This document shows, piece by piece, positions 43,926-52,720 of a stretch of 64,000 nt of DNA. This DNA comes from Bog-756 sp963837805. GTDB taxonomy: Bacteria > Actinomycetota > Acidimicrobiia > Acidimicrobiales > RAAP-2. How positions within the stretch are numbered: the first letter of the stretch is position 1; each line of letters opens with the position of its first letter. The position numbers and the translations under genes are program-made. Location of the stretch: positions 28,616-92,615 of the forward strand of contig CAWIOU010000039.1 of the NCBI GenBank assembly GCA_963837805.1, read 5' to 3'. The notes beneath the pieces were generated by a model, which worked only from the letters and a program-made list of their open reading frames with translations, searched no databases and had not been told where the DNA came from.

Positions 43926-44781
43926 CTCCACCTCCTTGGCTCCCCTCGGCGAGGAGCATGGTCTGCTTGATCGAAGGTCCGGCTGCGGTCCCGCCGTCGA
44001 CCGGGACGACGATGCCGGTGACCTGGGCGGACCGCTCGCCGGCCAGGAAGAGGACGGCATTGGCCACGTCGGCCGGAGTGCCCTGGCGCTGGAGCGGCTG
44101 GGAGCGACGGATGACCGGGCCGAGGTCGTAGTTGGTGATTCCCGTACTGATGTGACCCGGGGCGATGCAGTTCACCCGGATGCCGTACTCGGCCAGGTCC
44201 GTCGCCGCCCCCCGGCTGAACTGGATCACCGCCGCCTTGGAGGTCCGGTAGACGATCGGCAATGCCCCTCCGGTGAGCGCACCCATCGAGGTGGTGTTGA
44301 TGATCGAACCGCCGCCCTGCCCGGCCATGTGCCGGGCCGCGCACCGGGTCCCGACCATCACCCCGAGGAGGTTCACGGCCATCACCCGGTCGAAATCCCG
44401 CAGGTCGTTCTCCAGCAGACGCCGGAACGAACTCGAGATGCCGGCGTTGTTGAACATGACATGGAGCCCCCCGAATCGGGCCACGGCGAAGTCGACCAGC
44501 TCCTGGACCTGCACCCCGTCGGCCACATCGGTGCGCTTGAAGGCGGCCGACGCGCCCAGGGCCTCGGCCAACTCCTCGCCGTGGTCGACATCCACGTCGG
44601 CGATGACCACGCACGCCCCTTCGTCCACGAACAGCTTGGCGGCGGCGCGACCGATTCCGCTCGACCCCCCCGTGACGATGGCCACCTTTCCGGTGAGCTC
44701 CTGGCCGATCAACTCGTCTCTCCCGTCGGTCTGCAAGCTGCCGGCGAGGTCTCCGTCCCGCCCGATGGCACCTGCAAACAT
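43915..44781 (-). CDS. SDR-family oxidoreductase
   Basis: A 288-residue SDR with an N-terminal extension of about 30 residues before GKVAIVTGGSSGIGRAA. NNAG near 117, INTTSMGALTG, the YRTSKAAV catalytic pair and GIVVPVDGG are as expected. ATG 44781 is preceded by GAGAGA and begins MFAGAIGRDG; a shorter start is possible as the extension is not family-typical. It leads the three-gene unit SDR - amidohydrolase - DUF35/thiolase and diverges from the P450 operon across the 47-bp element. Confidence 0.85.
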   Translation of the reverse strand: MFAGAIGRDGDLAGSLQTDGRDELIGQELTGKVAIVTGGSSGIGRAAAKLFVDEGACVVIADVDVDHGEELAEALGASAAFKRTDVADGVQVQELVDFAVARFGGLHVMFNNAGISSSFRRLLENDLRDFDRVMAVNLLGVMVGTRCAARHMAGQGGGSIINTTSMGALTGGALPIVYRTSKAAVIQFSRGAATDLAEYGIRVNCIAPGHISTGITNYDLGPVIRRSQPLQRQGTPADVANAVLFLAGERSAQVTGIVVPVDGGTAAGPSIKQTMLLAEGSQGGGDAS

Positions 44782-44909
44782 TATTCTCTCTCGAGTGTCA
44801 CCGTAGCGGTCAACGTCTCCCCTCGAAGAAGTCGAGGCCAACAAGGGAATTCCTGTGGTCCAGTGGCGGGGGCATCGGGCGTGGTCCTCGCGGAACGGCC
44901 GACCGTTCG

Positions 44910-44956
44910 CATTGCAGCGAATACCACACTCTCCTACACTGCAAGTGGTGTAATCA
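44910..44956 (+). repeat. 47-bp promoter element, copy B
   Basis: Matches the reverse complement of 27320-27366 at 45 of 47 positions. It ends 21 bases before the P450 start at 44978. Within it are TTGCAGCG (44912-44919), CACTGCAA (44937-44944) and TACACTGC-AA-GTGGTGTA (44935-44952). The A/T-rich end GTGTAATCA could overlap the P450 -10 region. Probably a shared operator-promoter. Confidence 0.85.
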
Positions 44957-44977
44957 ACCCCATCGTCTGGAGTGGCT

Positions 44978-46234
44978 GTGACCGATATCGACCTCGACGC
45001 CCTGGATTATTTCCGCACCGACGCCCTGACCGACGACCCCTACCCCTACTGGGACCACCTCCGGTCACGGTGCCCGGTCGACCAGGAGTCGCATCACGAC
45101 GTCTACATGGTGACCGGCTACCACGAGGCTATCCAGACCTACCACGACCAGGCTTCGTTCTCGAACTGCATCTCCGCCATCGGGCCCTTCGCCAGGTTCC
45201 CGGTCCCGCTGGAAGGTGACGACCTCACCGAGATCATCGAGACCTACCGCGACAAGCTGCCCTTCGGCGATCAGCTCCCCGCCTTCGACCCACCCAAGCA
45301 CACCGCCCACCGGGGTCTCCTGATGCGGTTGATCACCCCCAAGCGGCTGAAGGAGAACGAGGAGTTCATGGTGGTGCTGGCCGATCGCCAGATCGACCAA
45401 TTCCACGCCCGCGGGGAGTGCGAGTTCGTCAGCCAGTACGCCGGCCCCTATACGCTCCTGGTCATCGCCGATCTGCTCGGAGTGCCCGAGGCCGACCACG
45501 AGAGGTTCCTCGAGGAGCTCATGCACCGGTCCCCGTTGTCGATGGAGCACAATCCCCTCGAGTACCTCTACGAACAGTTCACCGCCTACATCGAGGAGTG
45601 CCGGCGCCGGCCTCGGGAGGACGTGATGACCGGCCTGGCCACCGCCACCTTCCCCGACGGCACCCTGCCGCCCGTCGACGACGTGATGCGCATCGCCGCC
45701 AATTTGTTCGCCGCCGGCCAGGAGACCACGGCCCGCCTCCTCAGCACGTCCCTGCAGACCCTGGCCGACCGCCCCGAGCTCCAGGACCGGCTCCGCCACC
45801 ATCGGGACCTGGTCCCGACGTTCATCGAGGAGATGCTCCGGCTGGAGAGCCCGATCAAGGGGACCTTCCGGCTGGCCCGGGTGGACACGACGATCGGTGA
45901 CACCAAGGTCCCGGCGGGCAGCACGGTGATGGTCCTTCCCGGTGCCGCCAATCGCGATCCGCGTGAGTTCGACCATCCCGACGAGCTCCGCCTCGACCGG
46001 CCCAACGGCCGCCAGCACATCGCCTTCGGCCACGGGATCCACACGTGCGCCGGTGCCCCACTGGCCCGGGCCGAAGCCAACGTCTCCCTGCAGAGAGTGC
46101 TCGACCGGACGGCGGACATCAGGATCTCCGAATCCCATCACGGCCCGGCCGGCGCCCGCCACTGGGACTACACACCCACCTGGATGCTCCGCGGCCTGGA
46201 GGAGCTCCACCTCGAGTTCACGCCGATCGGCTGA
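44978..46234 (+). CDS. Cytochrome P450 (sister to those at 9237 and 11310)
   Basis: A 418-residue P450: DDPYPYWDHLRSRCPV, AGQET oxygen motif, EEMLRLESP (ExxR) and FGHGIHTCAG with haem Cys357. GTG 44978 has GGAG five bases upstream; GTG 44972 overlaps that site and is less likely. It shares with the other two sisters PVPLEGDD, LLMRLITPKRLKENEEF and the tail ISES-HHGPAGARHWDYTPTWMLRGLEEL. It heads an apparent five-gene operon (P450, P450, luciferase-like, ALDH, VOC). Hydroxylation of the shared pathway skeleton is likely; substrate unknown. Confidence 0.93.
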   Translation: MTDIDLDALDYFRTDALTDDPYPYWDHLRSRCPVDQESHHDVYMVTGYHEAIQTYHDQASFSNCISAIGPFARFPVPLEGDDLTEIIETYRDKLPFGDQLPAFDPPKHTAHRGLLMRLITPKRLKENEEFMVVLADRQIDQFHARGECEFVSQYAGPYTLLVIADLLGVPEADHERFLEELMHRSPLSMEHNPLEYLYEQFTAYIEECRRRPREDVMTGLATATFPDGTLPPVDDVMRIAANLFAAGQETTARLLSTSLQTLADRPELQDRLRHHRDLVPTFIEEMLRLESPIKGTFRLARVDTTIGDTKVPAGSTVMVLPGAANRDPREFDHPDELRLDRPNGRQHIAFGHGIHTCAGAPLARAEANVSLQRVLDRTADIRISESHHGPAGARHWDYTPTWMLRGLEELHLEFTPIG

Positions 46235-46289
46235 GCCATCCCGACGGCATCCCCGCCCGGGCCTGCCCCGCAACAGAGGACCGACATCG

Positions 46290-47537
46290 ATGAATGCCCA
46301 GGTAGATTTGCCAAGCTCGATCGACCCGCTCGACCTGGTGGAGCCCAACCGGTTCGCCCAGAACGGTTACCCGCACGCGGCGTGGGCCGCGCTGCGCGAC
46401 GAGGCACCCGTGGCCTATCTGACGCCACCCGGGTATGAAGCGTTCTGGGCCATCACCAAGTACGCCGACATCGTCGAGGTCGCCTCACAGCCCGAACGGT
46501 TCTCGAGTGCCGGCGGCCTCGTCCTCGGTCGGACGGGCGCCGCCATCCAGCCCTCGGACATGGTGGTCACCCTCGATCCCCCGCGTCACGGCCCGCTGCG
46601 CCGCGCCGCCATGCCACGCTTCACCCCTCGTGCCATCCGCTCCCGACACGAGGAGATCGACCGGATCGCCACCGAGGTACTCGACGAGTTGGCGGCCTCC
46701 GGCGACGCCGGGGGGTTCGATTTCGTGGAACGGGTGGCCGCCCCGCTGCCGATCGGGGTGATCTCGTGGATCCTCGGGGTGCCCGGCGAGGACTGGCAGC
46801 TGCTCTTCCGGTGGACCAACGAGATCATCGGCAAGGACGACCCCGAGTTCCGGCGCCCCGGTGAGACTCCCGGCCAGACCATTCGCCGGGCCCGTGGCGA
46901 GCTGCACCAGTACCTGAACGACCTCATCGAACAACGCCGGCGCCAGCCGGGCGACGACATCGTGAGCCAATTGCTCGTCGCCCAGATCGACGGGAAGCCC
47001 CTCACCGAGGAGGAGCTCCTGAACTACTGCGAGCTCATTGTCGAGGCCGGCAACGAGACGACCCGCAACGCCATCAGTGGAGGGCTGCTCGCATTCTCCG
47101 AGCACCGGGGTGAGTGGGACCGGCTCCGCCACGACCCCGGACTGTTGCCTACGGCGGTCGAGGAGATCCTCCGGTGGGTGAGCCCGATCATCCACTTCAC
47201 CCGCACCGCCACCGAGGACTGCGACCTGCGGGGTTCGACGATCAAAGCCGGTGACCGGGTCGCACTCTTCTACGCGTCGGCCAACCGCGACGAGGAGGTG
47301 TTCGCCGACCCGTTCGTCTTCCGGGTGGACCGTCACCCGAACCACCATCTGGCCTTCGGTTCCGGCCCCCACTTCTGCATGGGCGCCAACCTGGCCCGGG
47401 TCGAGCTGGAGGCGCTCTTCCGCCACCTGCTGATCCGTCTCGACAGCTTTGAGCTGGCCGCCTCCCCGGAGCGTCTGAACTCGGCGGTCAACGGCGGCAT
47501 CAAACACCTCCCGCTGCGCTGCCAGTTGAGCCGATGA
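46290..47537 (+). CDS. Cytochrome P450 (second type)
   Basis: A 415-residue P450 of a different subfamily from its neighbour: AGNET oxygen motif in IVEAGNETTRN, EEILRWVSP (ExxR), and FGSGPHFCMG with Cys363. DMVVTLDPPRHGPLRRAAMPRFTPR marks the B-C helix region. ATG 46290 follows AGAGGA. It is 55 bases behind the first P450. Relatives with FGSGPHFCMGANLAR hydroxylate steroids or alkyl side chains in mycobacteria, but this is too general to assign a substrate. Confidence 0.92.
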   Translation: MNAQVDLPSSIDPLDLVEPNRFAQNGYPHAAWAALRDEAPVAYLTPPGYEAFWAITKYADIVEVASQPERFSSAGGLVLGRTGAAIQPSDMVVTLDPPRHGPLRRAAMPRFTPRAIRSRHEEIDRIATEVLDELAASGDAGGFDFVERVAAPLPIGVISWILGVPGEDWQLLFRWTNEIIGKDDPEFRRPGETPGQTIRRARGELHQYLNDLIEQRRRQPGDDIVSQLLVAQIDGKPLTEEELLNYCELIVEAGNETTRNAISGGLLAFSEHRGEWDRLRHDPGLLPTAVEEILRWVSPIIHFTRTATEDCDLRGSTIKAGDRVALFYASANRDEEVFADPFVFRVDRHPNHHLAFGSGPHFCMGANLARVELEALFRHLLIRLDSFELAASPERLNSAVNGGIKHLPLRCQLSR

Positions 47538-47559
47538 GAGGGCTCCATCGGTGGGGACG

Positions 47560-48429
47560 ATGAAATTCGGGATCGCCTTCGCCAACATCGGGCCCTTCGT
47601 CGGCCCGGAACCGGCCCTCGACCTGGCCCGGGCCGCCGAGCGGGCCGGCTTCGAGTCGATCTGGACGGTGGATCACGTGGTGGTGCCGGCCGGCTACCGA
47701 TCGACCTACCCCTACGACCCGTCGGGACGCCTGCCGTCGGGGGAGGACGCCCCGTTTCCCGATCCGTTGATCTGGCTGGCCTACGTGGCCGCGGCCACGT
47801 CGACCATCCGCCTGGCCACCGGAATCCTGATCCTCCCGCAGCGCAATCCGCTGGTCCTGGCCAAGGAGTTGGCCACCCTCGATCGCCTTTCTTCCGGGCG
47901 GGTCACCCTCGGGGTGGGCATCGGCTGGCTGAAGGAGGAGTTCGAGGCCCTGGGCATCCCGTTCGGGGGGCGGGCCGGGCGAACCGAGGAGGCGATCACC
48001 GCCCTGCGGGCGCTGTGGTCGCAGGACCGCGCCTCCATGGACGGTGACACGGTGAGCTTCTCCGACGTCTACCTGCGACCGCAGCCGGCCGGTGGAGCCA
48101 TCCCCATCCATGTGGGCGGGCACACCGAGGTGGCCGCCGACCGGGCCGGCAGGATCGGGGACGGGTTCTTCCCGTTCGGTATCGGACGGGACGAGCTCCC
48201 CCATCTCGTCGACACCATGAGGCGGGCGGCGCAGGCGGCGGACCGGGATCCGTCATCGGTCGAGGTCACCGTCAGCAGCTACGGCGTCGATCCGGCGCAG
48301 GCCACGGCCGACGTCCGGGCCCTGGCCGAACTGGGCGCGACGCGGGTGGTGGTTCCCGCGGCCCTGTTCCAACCCGACCCCGGCCCGTCACTCCTGCACT
48401 TCGGCGAGCAGGTCATCGCGCAGCAGTAA
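47560..48429 (+). CDS. Luciferase-like (LLM) F420-type oxidoreductase
   Basis: A 289-residue LLM protein in the F420-dependent TIGR-type group: MKFGIAFANIGPFVGPEPALDLARAAE, WTVDHVVVPAGY, LATGILILPQRNPLVLAKELATLD, then LGVGIGWLKEEFEALG and IPIHVGGHTEVAADRAGRIGDGFFPFG. The group reduces or oxygenates with F420 or FMN. ATG 47560 is preferred to GTG 47551 on start context. It lies 22 bases after the P450. Compared with the gene at 4910 it is a separate branch. Confidence 0.9.
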   Translation: MKFGIAFANIGPFVGPEPALDLARAAERAGFESIWTVDHVVVPAGYRSTYPYDPSGRLPSGEDAPFPDPLIWLAYVAAATSTIRLATGILILPQRNPLVLAKELATLDRLSSGRVTLGVGIGWLKEEFEALGIPFGGRAGRTEEAITALRALWSQDRASMDGDTVSFSDVYLRPQPAGGAIPIHVGGHTEVAADRAGRIGDGFFPFGIGRDELPHLVDTMRRAAQAADRDPSSVEVTVSSYGVDPAQATADVRALAELGATRVVVPAALFQPDPGPSLLHFGEQVIAQQ

Positions 48430-48495
48430 GCTCGCCGGAGTGTGACGCCCGGACCTGACGTACGGTGCGTTCGAGCCACACGAGAGGAGCCCTCG

Positions 48496-49989
48496 ATGGC
48501 CTTGTTGGACAGCACGACCTCACCTCTTCGCCACGCCGACCGATTCTTCATCGGTGGAGAATGGGTCGTCCCGACCTCGGGTGCCACCATCGAGGTCATC
48601 GACTCGGGCACCGAGGAGCACTACTTCAGCGTGGCCGAAGCCCAGGCCCCCGACATGGACCGGGCCGTCGCCGCGGCACGGGCGGCATTCGATGAGGGTC
48701 CATGGCCCCGCATGACTCACGCCCAGCGGGCGGAGTACCTGCGGGCCCTGGGGGCCGGGCTGGCGGCCCGCGCCGACGACATCGCCGAGATCTGGCCGCG
48801 CGAGTCCGGCGTGCTCCAGAAGATCGCGCACGTGGCGGCGAGCAATGCGTCGGGGACCTTCGAATTCTATGCCGGTCTGGCCGACACCTTCGATTGGGAG
48901 GAACCCGCCAAGCCCAGTCTCCCGGGGTTCGGGCTCATCGTGAGGGAGCCGGTGGGCGTGGTGGGCGCCATCATCCCGTGGAACGGGCCGCTCGGCCTCA
49001 TCAGCTACAAGATCGCACCGGCACTCATCGCCGGCTGCACGGTGATCCTGAAGTCGTCGCCGGAAGCGCCCGGCGAGGGGTACCTGGTCGCCGAGGTGGC
49101 CGAGGAGATCGGGATGCCACCGGGTGTGATCAACGTGATCACCGCCGACCGTCAGGTGTCCGAGCTGCTGGTCCGGGACGGGCGCGTCGACAAGATCACC
49201 TTCACCGGCTCGACCGCCGCCGGCCGGCGCATCGCCTCCATCTGCGGCGAACGAATCGCCCGCTGCACCCTCGAGCTCGGCGGGAAGTCAGCCGCCGTGG
49301 TCCTCGACGATGCGGATCTCGGGTCGGCCGCCGAGCGGCTGACCAGGGCCGAGTGCATGCTGAGCGGCCAGGTCTGCTCGTCACTGACCCGAATCGTCGT
49401 GACCAAGGACCGTCACGACGAGTTGGTGGAGGCGCTGGTCGGATCGTTCTCCCAGGTCCGGGTCGGGAACCAGTTCGACCCCGATTCACAGATGGGGCCC
49501 CTGGCCGTACGCCGCCAGCGCGACCGGGTCCTGGGCTACATCGACAAGGGTGTGGCCGAGGGGGCGACCCTGGCCACCGGTGGCGGTCGCCCGGCGCACC
49601 TCGACAAGGGGTGGTTTGTGGAGCCGACCGTGTTCAGCAATGTCGAGAACTCCCAGACGATCGCCAGGGAGGAGATCTTCGGACCGGTGGTGAGCGTCAT
49701 CCCGGCCGAGAACGAGCAGGACGCGGTGGCCATCGCCAACGACACCATCTACGGGCTCAATGCCTCGGTGTTCACCAGCGACGTGGAGCGGGCCCGGGAG
49801 GTCGCCGGCCAGCTGCGCACGGGAACCGTCGGACACAACTCGTTCCGGACCGACTTCGCCATCGCCTTCGGGGGCTTCAAGCAGTCGGGGATCGGGCGGG
49901 AGGGCGGGACGGAGGGTTTGCTCCCGTTCCTGGAGACCAAGACCGTCATCCTGGAAGAGCCGCCGGCGGCCTATGGACAAGCTCACTGA
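48496..49989 (+). CDS. Aldehyde dehydrogenase (NAD(P)+)
   Basis: A 497-residue aldehyde dehydrogenase. The catalytic Cys294 is in GQVCSSLTRI and the general base Glu260 in LELGGKSAAVVLDDAD; NAD contacts are at IIPWNGPLGLISYKIAPALIAG and FTGSTAAGRRI. FGGFKQSGIGREGG closes it. It should oxidise the aldehyde arising from P450/alcohol dehydrogenase steps to an acid ready for CoA activation. ATG 48496 follows AGAGGAGC. It sits mid-operon. Confidence 0.93.
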   Translation: MALLDSTTSPLRHADRFFIGGEWVVPTSGATIEVIDSGTEEHYFSVAEAQAPDMDRAVAAARAAFDEGPWPRMTHAQRAEYLRALGAGLAARADDIAEIWPRESGVLQKIAHVAASNASGTFEFYAGLADTFDWEEPAKPSLPGFGLIVREPVGVVGAIIPWNGPLGLISYKIAPALIAGCTVILKSSPEAPGEGYLVAEVAEEIGMPPGVINVITADRQVSELLVRDGRVDKITFTGSTAAGRRIASICGERIARCTLELGGKSAAVVLDDADLGSAAERLTRAECMLSGQVCSSLTRIVVTKDRHDELVEALVGSFSQVRVGNQFDPDSQMGPLAVRRQRDRVLGYIDKGVAEGATLATGGGRPAHLDKGWFVEPTVFSNVENSQTIAREEIFGPVVSVIPAENEQDAVAIANDTIYGLNASVFTSDVERAREVAGQLRTGTVGHNSFRTDFAIAFGGFKQSGIGREGGTEGLLPFLETKTVILEEPPAAYGQAH

Positions 49990-50022
49990 TCCCTGATGCC
50001 AACCGGGAGAGGATGAGCGGGA

Positions 50023-50508
50023 GTGGCCGAAGCCGCCGACGGGAGCCGCGTCGCCTTCAATCACATCGGTATCGGTGTGACCGACCTCGAGCGGTCCCGG
50101 CGCTTCTACGAGGAGGCGCTCGATTTCCAGTATTGGTGGGAGATGCCCGTCCCGGACGAGCCGACCAGCCGGCTGTTGCAGCTACCGGCACCGCTGGGGG
50201 TGCGCGCCATGTACCTGACCCGCGACGACTTCGTCCTGGAGCTCATGTATTTCGCCCATTCCCGATCCCGCCCGTCCCATCAGCGAGTGATGAACGAACC
50301 CGGGCTCACCCACCTGTCGGTGGCGGTCGCCGACATCGCCGCCACCTTGGAAAAGGTCGAACCCAACGGTGGCGAGATCCTTCGGGATACCGACATGGGC
50401 GGATTGGCCATCATGATCAGGGACCCCGACGGGCAGCTCATCGAGTTGACCACCTTCCGCTTCCCGAACACGCGACCTCCTCGGCCCGACCGACCGCCGC
50501 CCTCCTAG
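50023..50508 (+). CDS. VOC/glyoxalase-family protein
   Basis: A 161-residue VOC protein: RVAFNHIGIGVTDLERSRRFYEEAL, HLSVAVADIAATLEKV and the final MIRDPDGQLIELTTF with the metal Glu. GTG 50023 is used; it is the last gene of the P450 operon. It is not close to the VOC protein at 32098. The C-terminus is proline-rich. Possible activities include dioxygenase, epimerase or isomerase; nothing more specific is visible. Confidence 0.85.
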   Translation: MAEAADGSRVAFNHIGIGVTDLERSRRFYEEALDFQYWWEMPVPDEPTSRLLQLPAPLGVRAMYLTRDDFVLELMYFAHSRSRPSHQRVMNEPGLTHLSVAVADIAATLEKVEPNGGEILRDTDMGGLAIMIRDPDGQLIELTTFRFPNTRPPRPDRPPPS

Positions 50509-50539
50509 CCGATCGCGGTTGCCGGCCGGCGGAAGGGCG

Positions 50540-51838
50540 TCAGCGCTGGGCGGCCACCGCCCGCTCGGCCCGCCTGCGGAATCCCTCGAGCTTCTCGTCC
50601 GGGGTGCGGATTCGGGTGCTGCGGGACATGACGGCGACGTCGTGACCGTGGGCCCGCTGGCGGAGCGCCCCCACGGTGGCCTCTTCCTTGGGTATGTGGG
50701 CGAAGGGATCGAAGGAGTACCACCGCATGGCGTTCTCGTGGGTCATCTTGCGGATGTCGTCGTCGGAGACGGCGAATTCGGTGAAGTCGGCGTGCAATTC
50801 CTCGGGAGCGGTCGGCCACATCGAGTCGCTGTGGGGATAGTCGGCCTCCCAGGCCATGTTGTCCGTGCCGATCCGTCCCCGCAGCTGCACCCCGACCGGG
50901 TCGCTGATGAAACAGGTCAGGAAGTGCTCCCGGAAGACCTCGGAGGGCAGACGGCCGCCGAAGTCCTGCAACGTCCACGCGTGGTGCATCTCGTAGGTCC
51001 GGTCGACCCGGTCGAGGAAGTACGGGATCCACCCGGTGCCGCCCTCGGACAGCGCCACCCGCAGCTGGGGGAAGTTCTTGAGCACCCGCGACCACAGCAG
51101 ATCGGCCGCCGCCGACTGGATGTTCATGGGCTGCAGGGTGATCATCACGTCGGGCGGGGAGTCGACCGCCGGGATGGACAGACGCCCCGAGGACCCCAGA
51201 TGGATCGACAGCACGGTGCCGGTGTCGCAGCAGGCCCGCCACACCGGATCCCAGTACTCGTCGTGGAAGCTGGGGTAGCCGAGAGCGGCGGGGTTCTCGG
51301 TGAAGCTCAGCGAGTGGCAGCCCTTGGCCGCGGTGCGCCGAATCTCGTCGGCGGTCTGCTGGGGGTCCCAGATGACCGGGACGGCCATGGGGATGAACCG
51401 CCCGGGATGGGCCCCGCACCACTCGTCGATGTGCCAATCGTTGTAGGCCCGTACCAGGGCCCGTGAGAGATCCGGGTCGTCGGAGGCGAAGACCCGGGCG
51501 GTGAAGGTGGGGAAGGACGGGAAGTTCATCGAGGCCAGCACGCCGCCGGCGTCCATGTCCTTGACCCGCTCGTTGACCTCGTAGCACCCGGGCCGGACCT
51601 CGTCGAGGCTCTGGGGCTCGAGGCCGTACTCCTCCTTCGGCCGCCCGGCCACCGCGTTGAGGGCGGCGGTCTCCATGACCACCTCCCCGAAGATCCAGAC
51701 GTCGGAGCCCTCGTCGTTGCGGACGAGCTTGGGCGCCCGATCCTGGTACTTGGCCTCCAAGTGATGGACGAAGAGATCGGGTGGCTCGATGATGTGGTCA
51801 TCGACGCTGATCAGGATGAGATCGTTGATATCGAGCAT
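50540..51838 (-). CDS. Amidohydrolase-2 family metal-dependent hydrolase
   Basis: A 432-residue amidohydrolase-2 protein. It starts MLDINDLILISVDDHIIEPPDLFVHHL (metal DDH), has TGTVLSIHLGSSGR, LRVALSEGGTGWIPYFLDRVD and MAWEADYPHSDSMWP with the catalytic Asp. ATG 51838 follows AGGAGA and is preferred over 51871. Its 3' end converges with the VOC gene. The gene is controlled by tandem AAC-N3-GTT sites upstream and read in the same direction as the TetR gene 159 bases before. Substrate unknown; this type is very common in actinobacterial degradation clusters. Confidence 0.9.
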   Translation of the reverse strand: MLDINDLILISVDDHIIEPPDLFVHHLEAKYQDRAPKLVRNDEGSDVWIFGEVVMETAALNAVAGRPKEEYGLEPQSLDEVRPGCYEVNERVKDMDAGGVLASMNFPSFPTFTARVFASDDPDLSRALVRAYNDWHIDEWCGAHPGRFIPMAVPVIWDPQQTADEIRRTAAKGCHSLSFTENPAALGYPSFHDEYWDPVWRACCDTGTVLSIHLGSSGRLSIPAVDSPPDVMITLQPMNIQSAAADLLWSRVLKNFPQLRVALSEGGTGWIPYFLDRVDRTYEMHHAWTLQDFGGRLPSEVFREHFLTCFISDPVGVQLRGRIGTDNMAWEADYPHSDSMWPTAPEELHADFTEFAVSDDDIRKMTHENAMRWYSFDPFAHIPKEEATVGALRQRAHGHDVAVMSRSTRIRTPDEKLEGFRRRAERAVAAQR

Positions 51839-51848
51839 GGAATCTCCT

Positions 51849-51882
51849 GAAAACCTAGTTTTCTCCGACAAAGAACCCAGTT
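51849..51882. promoter_or_regulatory. Tandem AAC-N3-GTT operator sites
   Basis: GAAAAC-CTA-GTTTTC (51849-51863) is a perfect 6-base inverted repeat. A second site, AAC-CCA-GTT (51874-51882), has its centre 22 bases away, two helical turns. They stand just upstream of the amidohydrolase start and downstream of the TetR stop. The spacing suggests two dimers bound side by side, probably by the neighbouring TetR. Confidence 0.55.
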
Positions 51883-51997
51883 TACCAAGCGTGGCCGATC
51901 GCTACCGTCCGACCGGGCCCAGGGGGGCGCCGCTCCCCGGTAGGTGGGGGCAACGCCGATGGGCGTCCGAGCTCGCCCGAGTCAGGCGAGCTGTCGG

Positions 51998-52720
51998 TCA
52001 GCCGGGGTCGCTCACTCCGACGCCATGGAGGATGAGGTCCCACAGTTCCTCGGCCGGATCGGAATCCCCCGCCCGGATCGACATGCCGCTGATCGTCGCC
52101 GAGAAGGCGTTGAACATGATCGCCTCGAGCACCATGCCGGCGATGGCGCTGCGCCGGACCTCGGGACGGATGGCGTTGGCCGCCGCCGCGTCATCGAACA
52201 CCTCGCCGAACAGCGAGACCAACGGCTCGAAGGCCAGGGCGGCCTCGGTCGGGTGGCTGGTGAGGAGCTGCTGGGCGAAGTCCACCATCATCCACGCATT
52301 GGGGATCTGCGACGTGGACACATCGGTCGTGGGCCGACAGAGCCGGTAGTACTCGACGACGAAGCGATGGAGCCTCTTCAACGCGTCCGTTTCCCCGGCG
52401 ATCCGGTCGCGAAGGTAGTCCGCCGTCGAACGCACCGACTCCTCGAAGAGAGCCAGAAGCAGTTCGTGCTTCCCGCCGAAGTACTGGTAGAAGAGACGGA
52501 GGGACTGCCCGGACCGGTCGACGACCTCCTGGACCGTGAAGTCCCGGCCCGGCTCACCTTCATTCATCAGTTCGAGGGCAGCATCGAGAAATCGCTGAAA
52601 TCGGCTCTCCGCCCTCGCCCGCGCCGAGTAGAGCGACCTGGCCACCGCCCGTTCGCGGCGACTCACGCTGGGATCGTCCGGCGCCGGCTCGGCCTCGGCA
52701 GCCGATTCGTTCTTCGTCAT
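51998..52720 (-). CDS. TetR-family transcriptional regulator
   Basis: A 240-residue TetR regulator with a long N-terminal arm. The HTH spans about residues 35-90: RFQRFLDAALELMNEGEPGRDFTVQEVVDRSGQSLRLFYQYFGGKHELLLALFEE, split here across the canonical order. ATG 52720 begins MTKNESAAEAE; an ATG 14 codons earlier is possible. It is in the same direction as the amidohydrolase, with tandem operators between them, which suggests it controls that gene. A 586-bp gap separates it from the divergent P450 at 53307. Confidence 0.88.
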   Translation of the reverse strand: MTKNESAAEAEPAPDDPSVSRRERAVARSLYSARARAESRFQRFLDAALELMNEGEPGRDFTVQEVVDRSGQSLRLFYQYFGGKHELLLALFEESVRSTADYLRDRIAGETDALKRLHRFVVEYYRLCRPTTDVSTSQIPNAWMMVDFAQQLLTSHPTEAALAFEPLVSLFGEVFDDAAAANAIRPEVRRSAIAGMVLEAIMFNAFSATISGMSIRAGDSDPAEELWDLILHGVGVSDPG

